Assembly: GCA_008638375.1 (NCBI GenBank) | Contig: CM018032.1 | Span: 8,063,001-8,127,000, forward strand | Source: Nyssa sinensis | Lineage: Eukaryota > Streptophyta > Magnoliopsida > Cornales > Nyssaceae | Direction: 5' to 3' | Length of the DNA stretch: 64,000 bases | Shown here: positions 1-12,390 of the stretch, piece after piece | Numbering within the stretch: the stretch's first letter is position 1 | Layout: each line of letters begins with the position of its first letter | The notes under the pieces: generated by a model | What the model was told of the DNA's origin: nothing | The model's database searches: none | What the model saw: the letters and a program-made list of their open reading frames with translations, nothing else | Position numbers and translations under genes: made by a program

Positions 1-1184
1 AACTGGGCTAATAGAAATATCCGAAGGTAAGTCAAGTAAATATGCATTAGGGCCCAACTTACAAAGGATGCGAAAAGATCTAATAACTCGAGCATGCAAC
101 TTCTTGAAGGAATTCTTGGGAAAACGAGCAAGTCAGACACAAACCATGACATAATCTCCTTCATTGAATTCTTGTTTCCTGCAGTGAATATCTGCAGCAA
201 ACTTATAATTATCATTACTTAATGCAATTCAGCGATGAATATCGGCATGAAGGTCACGGATATGGTGAGCAAAGTCATCAACAGAAATAGAGGAACAAGA
301 GTCTCGAGGTAAAGGAATAAGGTCAATAGGCTGATGAGGGGTAAAACCATGGGCAACCTCAAAAGGACTCTTCCCAGTGGACCTATTGACTAAATGATTG
401 TAAGCAAACTCCGCAAGAGGCAATAACAAGTTCCAATTACTCGGTCGCTCTCCCATAAGACATCTAAGCAAGTCCCCTAGATTCCTATTAACAACCTCAG
501 TCTGACCATCTGTCTGGGAGTGAAAAGCAGAGGAAAACTTCAAGTGTGTCCCAAAGAACCTCCATAGTGTCTTCCAAAAGTAACTTATGAACTTGACATC
601 CCTATCAAATACGATGGAAGTGGGTAAATCGTGTAGACGAACTATCTCCCTAAAGACAAGTTTGGCTACATGAGAGGCACTGCAGTCTTACTACAAGAGA
701 CAAAGTGGGCCATTTTGAGAACCTATCCACAACAACTAAAATAGAATCGTGTCCCCTAGAGGTCTTAGGCAAACCTAGGACAAAATCCATACTAATATCT
801 CTCCAAGGTGTGTGTGGAATAGGCAAAGAAGTGTACAACCTAGTGTTTTGCTTCCTAGCCTTAGCTAACTGACAAGTACGACACTGAGACACAACACGAG
901 TGACATCCTTATTTAAGTGATGGCCAATAAAACCTATCTCCGGCTAGAGCGATGGTCTTATCCCTACCAAAATGTCCAACTATACCTCCAGCATGTAACT
1001 CCCAAGTGAGAAAATCCCTAAGAGAGGTACGTGGAATGCATAATCGAGATCCACAGAATAGATAACCGTCCCTAATCACAAAATCCACATAAGCACATTG
1101 GCTTCCATCTTGAATCTCTTGAAAAATGACCCCAAAATCGGGACATGTAGGATACTCATCCTTAAGCCGCTCAAATCCTATCAC
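1..1184 (-). pseudogene. Gypsy integrase, broken into three frames
   Basis: Frames 1184-909, 892-650 and 543-229 cover the zinc-binding HHCC region (HAGGIVGHFGRDKT, CRTCQLAKARKQNTR), the start of the DDE core (PWRDISMDFVLGLPK, VVDRFSKW) and the region around the last catalytic residue (FHSQTDGQTEVVNRNL). From 228 to 1 the C-terminal part continues (LHARVIRSFRILCKLGPNAYLLDLPSD). The breaks are stops or small shifts. The product would insert the cDNA; this copy cannot be functional. Confidence 0.88.
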
Positions 1185-1283
1185 CTAAACACTCATGGCT
1201 TGTAAGACGGCAACAACTCTACTAAGGGCATCTGCTGGTTTATTATCGGTGCTTGCACGATGATTAAGGACAAAGGTATACTC

Positions 1284-1637
1284 TTAAAGAAACTCAACCC
1301 ATCGTGTATGCTTGGTACTCAACTTCTTTTGGGATTGGAGGTACCTCAAGGCCCGATGATCAGTGAAAAGAACAAACTCCTGAGGTAACAAATAATAGCT
1401 CCAATGCCCAAGGGTCTGTACAATAGCGTAGAACTCCTCCTCATAAGGAGAATACTTCTGTTTGGCCTCATTGAGCTTCTCGCTAAAATACGCAATTGGA
1501 TGCCCCTCTTGAATAAGGACTCCACCTATGCCAACACCTGACGCATCACAAGCAACTTCGAAGACCTTAGAAAAGTCAGGATGTTGCAATACAGGTGCCT
1601 CAGTTATCTTTTCCTTAATCTGAAGGAAGGTTCGCAA
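1284..1637 (-). pseudogene. Gypsy RNase H domain
   Basis: The 117-codon frame reads [37 protein letters not shown] and [13 protein letters not shown], which is the RT-connected RNase H of gypsy elements, including the DAS and TDH acidic positions. It lies between the RT fragment and the integrase in the expected order and is separated from both by stops. Confidence 0.88.
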
Positions 1638-1839
1638 TTTCCATGGCTAAACCATGGAAACTACGAACCTCATAAATGGTTACTGGTTCAGGCCACTTTA
1701 TAATAACTTTCACTTTCTCAGGGTCAGCTACTATGCCTGATGCGGATACAATAAACCCAAGAAAGATCACCTCAGTCTACATGAAAGTACACTTCTTGAA
1801 GTTAGCATACAACTTCTCAATTCTCAGAACCTCAAGAAC

Positions 1840-2250
1840 CTAACGAAGATGTTCTAAGTGATCTTTCTTAGACCTACTATAGATCAGGATATCATTAAAG
1901 TAGACTACCAAAAACTTCCCAATGAATGGGCATAACACCTGATTCATAACCTTCATGAAGGTACTAGGTGCATTGGACAAGCCGAAAGGCATAACTAGCC
2001 ACTCAAACAACCCATCATGTGTCTTAAAGGTAGTCTTCCACTCATCTCCAGGTCTAAACCTAATATGATGATACCTATTGCGTAGGTCAATTTTGGAGAA
2101 CCATTGTGAGCCTGCCATCAGATCTAAAACGTCATCAAGACGAGATATGGGAAACCTATACTTGATAGTGATCTTATTGATGGCACAATTATCAACACAC
2201 ATTCTCCAAGAGCCATCTTTCTTAGGGGTTAAAAGGGGCAGGAGCATCAC
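1840..2250 (-). pseudogene. Gypsy reverse transcriptase fragment
   Basis: The frame shows the classic series [43 protein letters not shown] and [13 protein letters not shown]. The active-site box is YFND rather than YFDD, so one catalytic aspartate is lost. The frame is truncated at both ends by stops; remnants of the palm continue on either side. This domain would copy the RNA into DNA; here it should be inactive. Confidence 0.9.
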
Positions 2251-2581
2251 ATAGACTCAAACTATCGTGAATAATGCCTTTTTACAAGAGTCCTTCTACC
2301 TGCTGCTGCAATTTAGCACGCTTACTAGGATTCATACGATAATGTGGCAAATTTGGTTACTGTGATCCTGGAACTAAGTCTATAGCATGTTGAATGTTTC
2401 TCATGGGTGGCAAATCATCAGGTAGTTCTTCTGGTGTCACATCCTCAAAACTCTTTTAGTAGCTTAGTGGCCTCTGGTGGAAGATCAATTACCTTTGCTA
2501 CTGAAACTGGAAGAATCTCCTTAGCCACTAAAGCTAGAACCACATCAGATTTTCTACCTTCCTTTTCAAATTCTTTGCGAG

Positions 2582-3412
2582 TCAAAAGGTGGAGGGACTT
2601 CTTATTTGAGGGTTGAGAAGGATTTCTAGGCTTGGCATTATTCTCTTTCTCAGAAGGCTTAGGCTTGGTGGTACCAACTTGATAGACCTACATTTGTATT
2701 TGAACACATAGGTATTCTCTCGGCCATGGTGTGTCACATCTAGATCATAGAGCCAAGGATGACCAAAGAGATCATAGGCCACATCTATTGGTAACACATC
2801 ACACCAAATCTCATCAGAATAATCACCCATCTGGATAGGCACTAAACAGCTCTCAAAAACTGGTAAGGAAGTCTTATCTACCCGTGTTGCCCTATATGGA
2901 TGAAGGTGCGGCTTGACCTTAAGCTTCATCCTAGCTATGCCAACTTTGGAGACTAGATTCATGGTACTGCCTCCGTCTATAACAACCTTGCAAACTTGAC
3001 CTCCACATTTAAGAAAGGTATGAAATATGCTCGTGCGCTTCCAATCATCCTCCCCTATAGGAGTTGATAGAATAAACCGCATGACAGAAATGTGAGACCC
3101 TTTATAATCATGGTCTGCATCAATCCCCTCATAATTAGGCTCTAAGGGCTCCTCAAAACCGACAACTAATTGTTCCATGTCATTCTCCTCAAGTGGTTCA
3201 TTAATCAATTCGCTTGTCACCTGATCTATGGTCAAAGTATGGTTAGGGCAACGTGAAGCGACGTGACCCTTATTATGACAATGAAAACACTCAATGGATG
3301 ACCCACTTTGACGACTACTAGAGGGTGTAGTATCTCTCCCCCTAACTGCGTTGGGTTGTTGACTCATTATTATTACCCCGAGGGATAAAAGTGCGAGGCT
3401 GGGTAGGCCCAC
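2582..3412 (-). pseudogene. Gypsy zinc knuckle and aspartic protease
   Basis: A 276-codon minus-strand frame starts with a CCHC knuckle (CFHCHNKGHVASRC, about residues 42-55) that would bind template RNA. A retropepsin-like core follows: VVIDGGSTMNLVS, with DGGS in place of the usual D(S/T)G. After it come the flap region and the strand motif DLFGHPWLYDLD. It normally releases gag and pol products. The frame is open over this part but detached from gag and from the reverse transcriptase by stops, so it is a relic. Confidence 0.8.
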
Positions 3413-4490
3413 TCACAGATCAAGATTGTTGTGACTCCTCGGCTTGAGAAGTTACACGCCTAGTGTTGGGGAGTCTATAAATCTTCTCAATTTCCAAAGC
3501 TTTATGAAAAGCTTCCTCTAGCAACTCAAGGGAGTGTAAATTAACTTCCCTTTTAAGCTCAGGTTTTAACCCGTTGACAAATTTAGCTACAGTCACCCAA
3601 GCTTCCTCGTCGACTCCACACCTAGGATAGAGCTCTTCAAATCAGGCTAAGTAATCTGAAACACTCAATGACATTTGCCTCAAATTCATCCTTTGCTCAA
3701 GCAGTTATCTCCTATAGTAGGAAGGAATGTACTTCTCCTTCAACTTGAGCTTCATTTCAACCCACAATGCGATAGGTGACTCACTTAGATGCTCTAGGTT
3801 ACCCTAGACTCCTTGCCAATAACGCTCGGCAGACACAACTAACTTCATCTTAGCAAATCGGACACGCTGGGTGTCTGACATGCCATACCAATCAAAGTAA
3901 TCCTCAATGTCAGCTATCCAATCTAGGAAAGCACTAGGGTCTAATCTAACATCAAAAGTAGGGGCATCAACCTTCACCTTCTTGGTGATATCATCTTCAT
4001 TAGAGACATACCTGTGCCAACCCTAATATTGACCCTGTTGCCTACATGGGCGTTGGTACTCCTCATGGTCTCCTATGGGAAGGAAATCTTCCTCCCCAAA
4101 GTCCTCTAAGTTCTCTAATGGGTGCCTTTGGTCTGGAAGGTGCCTATGGACATTCGGAAAATGGGCTTTCCTATTTGCCTCATTTGTATGACCAGCTCTA
4201 AGTGTGTGGGCAGAAATGTTATGTAAATGTGGTAGTCCTGGAGTAGGGAGTACTGTTGTATGAGATTCGATGACTATGTGGGTCCATGGGTAAATGATCA
4301 GTTGGTGACTCTCTAGGTTGTTGGGCAACAAATTTTTCCCCCAAAGTGCCCTCAATAGAAAGCTTTTCCTGAGCTTCTTGTAATTGGGCAGAACACTTGC
4401 TAAGCTCTTCATGGAGGTCATCCCTAAAGCTCTCTCTAAGTTGGTCCACTAAGTCCTTTAAGGTGCTCACATCTTGTTTTAAGGTTTCAA
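3360..4490 (-). pseudogene. Gypsy gag polyprotein, frameshifted
   Basis: Minus-strand frames 4470-4219 and 4421-4023, followed by stop-interrupted sequence down to about 3360, read as a retrotransposon gag. A charged coiled N-terminal part (LVDQLRESFRDDLHEELSK) is followed by a gag core with FLDWIADIEDYFDWYGMSD near 3900 and YIPSYYRR near 3715. At least one frameshift lies near 4220 and several stops follow, so no full gag can be made. The zinc knuckle is in the adjoining downstream frame. Confidence 0.8.
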
Positions 4491-4559
4491 GTTCTTGGAC
4501 ATGGTTTCTTGAACCTCTCTAACTTCACGAAGAGTCTTTTTTTGTTTTAAGGCAAGTAG

Positions 4560-5960
4560 ACTGGAAGAGTGTGAAAGGAAAAGAAATGCCGATATGAGTC
4601 CGAAATTACGATCAAGTAAATAAATTATAAATGCTACCTATATGCACACGGGAAATATTCGAATGCAATGAAAAAAAAATATGCAAAAGTCATGTACTAA
4701 AGGTGAGGTACAAGAAGATGTAAGAAACTGAACGTCGTTTTTTTTTTTTGGGACAAATTTGATGAGATTGGAAGGAAAATTGAAAATAATAGGGTTCACA
4801 AACCAAAATTAGGCCCCTCTGCAAAATTTACTAACTCAATTATCCGAATATGAAATTATATCCACTCTCAAAGTGAGCACGTGTACCTTTTCGAAGTCCA
4901 ATGAGTCACAAGTTGTGAAAAGATACCTTCCCAAATGAATTTGCTGAGAATCTGCACTGCAGCAGTAGCCTCAAGAGTTTTGTTTGGTTGCTTGGTTGAG
5001 ATAGAATGGTGCGGCTGGCTTGTGAACATGGGCTTGTTTGGTATGGTGGTTTAATGAAATGGGTTTTGGGCTTAGGTGATCTGGAGATAAGGTGGGCTTG
5101 GGTCAATATGGGTTAAAAGAAAATGGTTCTAATGGAGTGGGGCTGGTCCACTGGGCTGGTTAAATTTCAATGGGTTCAATGGGTTTTAAAACCAAAAAAA
5201 GAGGGGGGCGGGGGGGACTGGGCTGAAGGACCTAGAGATTGGTTTGATAAATCTATGATTCTGCTGTGGGCTGGGTTAACAATTTTGGGCTGGCTGCACT
5301 AAATGCTGTTTGGGCTTGGGTTAATATATCAAGTTGGGTAAAAGGGCTTAAATCAGATCTGACAATTAGTTGGCCAATGGGTAAATTCGGTGAGCAGGTG
5401 GGTTTAAGGCTTACAGCTGTATCACACTGTTTGTTTTGTCCGGATCACTATTTGTGTTAGCGATCAGAAAGGGTACGAGATCTGTGTCGAAGAAGATCGA
5501 CGATGGTATCCAACGACAATGATGGAACTCAATGAGACAATGACAATGATGGCAGTGGATGTTGACTGATCCGGTAATGTTGCACAAATGGTGACGATCA
5601 GTGATGGGCTGATTTTTTTTTTTTTTCCTCTGATGAAGAAACGATGCTACTGTAATCTTGTGATCTGATGAAAGTTTTCTGTGACAATATGAAGGTGTGG
5701 ATATGGACTGTGATGCAAGTTTGGGGCGTAACAGACCTGGGCTTCACAATCAGCGACGTTGAAGCTTCAAAATCTGCTGATCTGTGTTGTGGTGTTGATG
5801 CTTCATGGTTCTGCGATGGCGACGAGGTCAGGGATCAGAACTGGAATGTGATGTAGTGTTGGTACAGTCGCGACTGATTGGGATTAGCGACCAAACAGAG
5901 AAGCGTGATCCAAAGTTGATGAACAGTGATTTAAGAGTAAATGAGATTAAATCGAAATTA
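4560..5960 (-). other. Gypsy leader, no coding domain
   Basis: This 1.4-kb stretch lies between the primer-binding site and gag. Short open frames here show no recognisable domain. It contains a G-rich run around 5200-5217 and is probably the untranslated leader of the element. Confidence 0.5.
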
Positions 5961-5973
5961 GGCTCTGCTACCA
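5961..5973 (-). promoter_or_regulatory. Primer-binding site of the gypsy element
   Basis: The minus strand reads TGGTAGCAGAGCC, one base away from the plant initiator-Met tRNA complement TGGTATCAGAGCC. It lies immediately inside the putative LTR and fixes the orientation of the element. Confidence 0.75.
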
Positions 5974-5976
5974 AAT

Positions 5977-6264
5977 TGACGTAGGAGAAGAGAGAGAACG
6001 GAAGAAAAGGGGAAGAGAATTCACGATAATTCTTATTCAATATCAATAATAATATGAGTTTCAACTTACAATGGTAAAACTTTAAATAAACATCCTAAGA
6101 CTCATCCAAATAGAAACCTAAGAAAGATAGAAGTTTAAAATAATAAAAAATCAATAAAACAAAATAAAATAAATAAACTAGGAAATCCTATGTCTATGCC
6201 GAACATAAGTCCTCCACGTGCGTGGCACATGGGGCCCATCACTAAGCTGCTCTGGAACCCCATC
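5977..6264 (-). repeat. Putative 5' LTR of the gypsy element
   Basis: On the minus strand this segment starts TGATGGGG and ends CGTCA, and it is followed after 3 bases by the primer-binding site. That gives a short LTR of about 288 bp. The right boundary is inferred from the TG start just before a poly-C/GGCGGG stretch (6270-6290); the partner LTR is not in the window, so the end cannot be verified. Confidence 0.55.
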
Positions 6265-6289
6265 AGCGCCCCCCCCCCCCCCCGGCGGG

Positions 6290-6745
6290 CGGCAAAAACA
6301 AAAACACAAAACCATATTTAGCCTCGATTACTTGTTTCCACCAAGCTTGATTTTCACTAGAAAATCTCTATAACTATTTACCTAACAATGCCGGATTGGA
6401 CACTCTTAGGTCTTTAATCCCCAAACCTTCTCCATTCACCGGAGCACTTAGCTTCCTCCAAGTAATAAATGGAACTTCCTCTCATCACCCATACCACCAC
6501 ATAGAAAGTCCCTTTGCAATTTCTCTAATCTCTTCTCAATAGAAGTCGGAATTTGATACAAGACATGAAGTAGGCAAGGAGGTTAGACAAAGTACTCCGA
6601 ATTAGTGTGATCCTCCCTCCTTTAAATTTTTCTAAAAAGAACGACCCACCACCGCATCCCAAACTCTTTTGTTTCTCAATCTAGAATCCAAAGGCAGTCC
6701 CAAGTAAACACTAGGCAAGGATCCCAATTGACACCCCAATTCCAT
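6290..6745 (-). mobile_element. LINE remnant, 3' part of reverse transcriptase ORF
   Basis: The minus strand reads, with interruptions, as the region after the RT core of plant L1-type LINEs: [40 protein letters not shown], then a zinc-binding-domain start around GEGLGIKDLRV. It is a short, stop-containing scrap between a poly-C run and a (TC)n tract. Confidence 0.7.
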
Positions 6746-6756
6746 GCTACCTCCTT

Positions 6757-6794
<38 letters not shown>
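6757..6794. repeat. (TC)n microsatellite
   Basis: An uninterrupted TC dinucleotide tract. A Ser-Leu open frame across it is only a by-product of the repeat. Confidence 0.95.
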
Positions 6795-7522
6795 AGATAT
6801 GAAGATTTCTTCTTCTCTGACTATGAACAACTCTCGGAGTTCCTTTTATTTTATCTCATTTATTTCATTTGTACTTTCGAACATCAATTAAGACTTGAGA
6901 CCAAAGTTGTCGAAACGTGTGTTGGAAGGCGTATCGTCTTTAAAAAAATGAGTATCGTATTAGGTACCATAAGATATGTGTATTTTTTTTTTAAATACAT
7001 TTACAAATAAATAGATAGATATATACACACACACACACATCTATATATATAATGTTTAAAATAATATAAATAATATTTCAATTCACGTTGTCATAAAAAT
7101 TAGATACATAAATTATTATTATTTATCCAACAATTAAAATTCATAGTAAAAAACATGATTATGTCATTTTTCAAATATGTTGTATCATGCTATATAAATA
7201 GTGTATAAAATGACAAAAATAAAATTTCAACTCACTTATAAAAAAAAATCAACTTAAATTTTATATAATACATGAATCAAGATTTATAAATACTATAGTT
7301 TCAAACCAAAATTTAATAATCCAATTTTCCAACAAAGTTTATCAATGTCAAAATTTAAAGACAATCTAAAATTATTCATTTTGATAATCTATCCTATTTT
7401 CATCTTAATATCCAATTTCAATGACATCGATGTCATTGTTGCCATTAGATGCCAAAAATTTTTCACTTCCTTTTTCTATTCAACTTCTTGTATGTGCTCA
7501 CTTATCATCTTCATCTTCTTAT

Positions 7523-7742
7523 TTTCCTTCTTTTTTGCTTGAGAAAAGATCTCTAAGCGTTACAAAGTAGCAATATAAAGCCAAACAAAGCAAAAAAACA
7601 TGTATATAATAAAACAATAAAAGAGATATCAAAACTTACTTTCCTTCTTTTTTGCTTGAGAAAAGATCTCTAGGCGTTACAAAGTAGCAATATAAAGCAA
7701 AAAAACATGTATATAATAAAACAATAAAAGAGATATCAAAAC
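7523..7742 (+). repeat. Tandem duplication, unit about 110 bp
   Basis: The segment starting TTCCTTCTTTTTTGCTTGAG and ending AGAGATATCAAAAC occurs twice in direct tandem (about 7523-7638 and 7640-7742). The copies differ by a few bases and a ~12-bp indel. The rest of 6795-7890 is AT-rich with short (CA)n and TA runs and no gene or domain that I can see. Confidence 0.85.
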
Positions 7743-7892
7743 AATGTCCTTTAGCTTGATTGCGTTTATTGCATGTATCGTGTATATCAAAACGTATCGT
7801 AAGATACGGTACAAAAAGATACAACTATAAGATACATATTATTTTATGTTCATATCAAAACGTATCGTAAGATACTAACAACTATGCTTGAA

Positions 7893-10178
7893 ACCACAAT
7901 ATCAGAGAATTAATTTGGGTTTATGCTAGGGAGATCAACAATGGAGGTTATTTACTTATTAAGAAGACTTATAGAGAGGTATAGAGAAAAGAGGAAGGAT
8001 CTTCACATGTTATTCATCAATTTGGAGAAAGCAGATGACAGGGTTCCTAAAGATCTACTATGGTGAGTTTTAGAAAAGAAAGGGGTTACAAATTGATATA
8101 TCGAAATAATAAAAAATATGTACGATGGGTCGGTCACTATCGTAAGGACAATTATAGGAGAAACAAGAGAATTCCCAATCACAGTAGGCCTATATCAAGG
8201 GTTAGCATATACGGGATGAAGTTCCATAGTGTATGCTTTTTGCTGATGATATTGTTTTAATTGATGAAGCTCAAAGAGGGGTAAATTAGAAACTAGAAAT
8301 TTGGAGAGAGGCTTTAGAATTAAAATGATTCAAGATAAGTAAGACAAAATATAAAATTACTTGAGTATAATTTTAGTAAAACTAGTAATATAAAAGAGGT
8401 TAGAGTGAAAATTGAGAATCAAGAGTTAATAAAAAGTGAAAATTCATTATCTAGGTTCACTTATTCATTTGGAGATGATGTTACTCATATAATTAAAGCA
8501 ACATGAGTTAAGTAGAGGAGTGCTTCTGACAAATTGTACGATCTACGTATACCTTTAAAACTGAAAGGTAAATTTTATAAAACAGCTATTAGACCAGTAA
8601 TGTTGTATGGAACAAAATGTTGTGTAGTTAAGAAACAACATGTTAATAAGACTAGCGTAGCCGAAATGAGAATGTTAAGATGGATGTGCGATAAGACAAT
8701 AAAAGATAGAATTAGGAATGAACATATTTGGGAGATGGTAGGAGTAGCACTTATAGGAGACAAAATGAGAGAACATCGGTTAAGATGGTATGTCTCACGG
8801 GGTAAATTTTCGCTTGGCAGCAATGTTAACCCAATGATGGCGTTGCCTCTACAACCAACCCACAATATGCTAGGCAACACACACACAGAGTAAACACACT
8901 ACACAAACAACACACGTTTCTAGGGAAAACACTCCCAAACCTTTATATTGATCTCAATCAGATTACAAATGAATCTTAATCCGACCAAAGGCTCTCTGCC
9001 TCCATTGCAGAACTTTGGTGTGGTTAAATACACAGAGAGGACGGCGGTTGACACCCCCAACCGCCCAAGGGTTTGCTAGACAAATCTAGCTGTGCCACAT
9101 GAGGGTATGAAAATTACTAACAATTGCACACGCCTTGTTGCCACACCCACAAAGCTACCACCTATATAGAGCAGTTGAACCTACAGCAACCCACTAGCTT
9201 CATGGGGGAGAACTGCCTGCCAACTGCTTGTAATTGTTGTGCCAGCACATTCCACTCACACATGTTGTATATACACATGTCTAATGTGCACAAAGCTAGC
9301 CCATATTGTCCACGTGTCCAACAGCCACGAATAGAGCAAACCACCCACATTCATGATGGGCTGTACCCATGCCATGCATTCAACTGCTTGCATTCTGGGA
9401 TGCACCCATGCCTTGTTGTCAAGCTACGTGTCCCGCACATGCCATGACACTCATTTAGTCAATCTTCAGCTGCCATAGTCATTCCCATGTTGCAATGTAA
9501 TTCAACCACCGATTCATATCGAGTCCAGCTACAATGCCGTCGAGCTATGCTCTATGCTCCACCCCAATTCTTGTAAGCAACCAAGTACCCAACACCAACG
9601 GGTCCATAAGGCTTGGGCAAGCCATGTCATGCCAAAGCTTGCCTAGGCATGCTACTCTCATGCCTGGGGGTGGTGGGGATGAAGACCCCCTATATATGTC
9701 TTAGCAACAATTGTCGGCCTGATAGGAGTAGATACAATCCCTTGCAACACCACAACTCAGTGGGGGAGACCAACCCCACCCCACCCCACCATATATGCTA
9801 AAGTATAATTCTTTGGCCTAACAAGAACACCATGATCTCTTGCGTAAGGTCACTAGCCACCTTACTTGCCTGACTTGGTGCAAGGTGTAACCAAGTATGT
9901 CCATGACAACTAAGCTTACTTAGGGTTTAACAGTATAGTCAAATAAAACGAAGACCAATAAATGCACCAATAAAGAAGAACAACATAGTTAATATTGAGG
10001 GTCATACTAAAGGACGAGGACAACCTAAAATAACTTTGGTAGTAATTAAAAAAAGATATGATAATGTGTGATCTAACAAAAAAAATGACCTTAAATAGAG
10101 AAGAATGGAGAGATAGGATTCATGTAGCCGACTCCAAATAGTTGGGATAAGGCTTTGTTGTATTGAGTTGAGTTGTTT
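7893..10178 (+). mobile_element. RTE-clade non-LTR retrotransposon, 5'-truncated, interrupted
   Basis: The first part (7893-8790) reads as a plant RTE reverse transcriptase: [38 protein letters not shown], then FADDIVLIDEAQRGVN near 8236 (catalytic ADD box), and later LKLKGKFYKTAIRPVMLYG and MRMLRWMCDKTIKDRIRNE. The protein stops abruptly after LRW at 8790 and resumes at 9933 with KRRPINAPIKK and GHTKGRGQPKITLV. It ends in a TTGAGTTGAGTTG tail near 10178, typical of RTE 3' ends. There are many stops, and part of the palm before ADD is deleted. It is a dead 5'-truncated copy. Confidence 0.88.
8791..9932 (-). mobile_element. 1142-bp insertion in the RTE, probable solo LTR
   Basis: This segment breaks the RTE reading exactly between LRW and the downstream KRRPINAP block. 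On the minus strand it begins TGTTAAACCC and ends GTGAGACA, so it has the TG...CA ends of an LTR. It holds no protein domain and has TATA-like TATATATA stretches (for example around 9700). Flanks share only GTAT(G/A) if the right end is shifted by 2 bases, so the target duplication is unclear. Open frames inside it are not genes. Confidence 0.65.
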
Positions 10179-10499
10179 TTGTTCAAAAATCAAATTTTGG
10201 CTAGTGAGAAGCTTTCGACTATTGCCAATGCTTGTTATCATCTTCAGCGTCCTATTTTTACATGTGGGCATTCTTCGATGTCCAAGGAGTGTTATGCCTC
10301 TATTTTTCGTGATCACAATTGTGGTGTTTTTTCTGGTGGTTTTGGTAGTGGCCATTGTCATAACCAAAGTCATAGTCACAGTGATCATGGTACTCGTCGT
10401 GGAGGAGGTAGTGGTTCGATGGGCCGTGGTAATTGTTTTAAGTGGAAATGCACCCATTGTGGTGGTACTGGCCATATTGATTATTGTTGGGATAAGTAG
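10173..10499 (+). pseudogene. Copia gag C-terminal part with CCHC knuckle
   Basis: A 108-codon open frame, rich in Gly, Ser and His, ends with CTHCGGTGHIDYCWDK, a CX2CX4HX4C zinc knuckle of copia gag. The upstream gag is missing, and the frame stops directly before the protease region. The overlapping 141-codon hydrophobic frame at 10168-10593 is a shadow. Confidence 0.7.
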
Positions 10500-12390
10500 G
10501 GGAGGCCAACCTATACTAATCATACTTCAGATGATACTTCTGCCACTCCAGTGCCACAAACATCTACAAATGGTCATGTTGTTTTACTTCTGATTTTCTT
10601 GATAACATTACTTCTCAACTTAGCGAGTTTATCTAGTAGTTGTCATCCCTCTCTCCCAATTTGTTTACCTCTACTACTACTTTAGCTATAATATACGTGA
10701 TATTTTTTTTATGGTTGGAAAGTTCAGACCTCCTTAAATTATTGATTCTGGTGTTGGTGCTCACATGTTCGGCCGATATTTCTTCTATATTCTCTAATTT
10801 TCATTCTTCTAAATCACGTATTTTGTTAGTTGATAGTTTTTTTACTTTGGTGCTTAAAACTAGTGATCTGCAACCTATAAAGTCCTTGTCCTTAACTTCT
10901 AGTTTTATTGTGCCACATTTCCTTTTTAACTTGTTATCTGTCAGTCAATTTACCAAATCCTTAAAGTGTTTGGTAACTTTTTATCCATCTTTGTGCTTTT
11001 TAAGACATCGAGATGAGGAAGGTGATTGATTTGGGGTATTAGTGCAATGACCTTTACTATTTAGATCACCGAGATTTCGTTGTTGCCTTGAGTGCTACTA
11101 TTTCTCCTCATCAGTGGTATTTTTGCTTAGATCATTCGCCATTCCAGAAGCTATGTCAAATTATTCATAATGTGTCATTTATGTTTTAGAATGTGAGACT
11201 TGATAATTAGGCAAAAATTACTGTAATTCTTTTTATTGTAGTTTAGGAAGTCGTCAATCCAGTCCCTTTAATGTTATGCATTCATACATTTGGGGTCCTA
11301 CAAAAATAAAATGCATTTTTGGTTTTTAATATTTTGCGATCCTTGTGTATGATTTCTCTTTTATAACTCAGTCATTTCTAATGATAGATCCTTTTGAATT
11401 ACTTATGATTTTTATCACTTTTTATAATAAAATATGGGTCAATTTGACAAGCATATTAAGATTGTTATTTTGAAAATGCCCTTAAATACACTCAATCTTT
11501 TATGCCTAACTTCTGTGTTGAATGTGGAATTATTCATCAAACGACATGACCACATATATCTTAGCAAAATGCATTATAAAATGTAAAAAGCATCGTCATT
11601 TATTGGATGTTGCCGGTATTTTAATGTTTAACATGAATGTACTAAAATCAAATTGGTTGATGTTGTCCTTAATGTTGTTTACCTCATTACTTGCAGCCAT
11701 CCTTTGTTCTAGACAACGAGTTTCCCTTCAATCTACTTTATCATGGTGTTACTCCGTTGCATTGCATCTGTTTATCTCCTTGGTTTGAGTTGTAAAAACT
11801 CTATCCTCTTTATGCAAGTGTACCTTTCTGGGGTATTCTCGTACTAAAAAGGTCATAGATGTTACTTTTTTTAGAGTCGTGTTCCTTCTTTTCTGCTTCC
11901 AACAGTACTCTTGCTCCTGATTTGGTTTCTTTTCGTCAAGGGGAGTTTTTTTGTCGACGCTTTCCAACTCTATGTATCCTCTCCTCTTATGGCTACCAAA
12001 GGTTACACTCAGACATATGGCATGGATTACCATGAGACCTCTCATCTTGCACGTCAGAACTTTGTTAGAGTTCTTATTTCAATTACCGTGAGCTTTGATT
12101 GGCCTTATATTAGTTGGATATAAAGAATGTCTTCTTGCAAAGGGATTCATAGGAGAAAGCTTATATAGCTCAGCTACCAAGGTATGTTGTTCCTAGCAAG
12201 GAACAATTGGTATGTTGTCTAAGGAAAGCACTGTATGGCACTATGGCCTAAAACAGTCACTACGTGCATGGTTTGAGAAGTTCATTGTTGTGGTGATTCA
12301 TCATGATTTACTAACATTCTACTTCAGACTATTCTGTGTTCACTTGTCGTACTTCTTCTAGTATCTTGGATAACATTATTATTAGAGGCA

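Larger units (their letters stand above)
1..6264 (-). mobile_element. Ty3/gypsy LTR retrotransposon, 3' part beyond the window
   Basis: Reading the minus strand from 6264 downward gives LTR, primer-binding site, long non-coding leader, gag, protease, reverse transcriptase, RNase H and integrase, which is the Ty3/gypsy order. The integrase end is still running at base 1, so the 3' LTR lies outside the window. All coding parts are broken by stops and frameshifts, so the copy is non-autonomous. Clade assignment (chromovirus-like) is inference; any chromodomain would lie to the left. Confidence 0.9.

Noticed and set aside
7345..7542. 65-codon hydrophobic frame that could be a small membrane protein
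   Set aside because: The sequence is AT-rich, the frame has no conserved feature, and its end lies in a recent tandem duplication.
9124..9801. Cys/His-rich frames resembling zinc-finger proteins
   Set aside because: They lie inside the solo-LTR insert, are short, open on both strands, and Cys/His spacing does not repeat.
10002..10593. Open frames of 141 and 173 codons at the start of the copia relic
   Set aside because: They overlap the gag zinc-knuckle frame in other phases and have biased Thr/Ile/Val composition; shadows of a real but dead gag.
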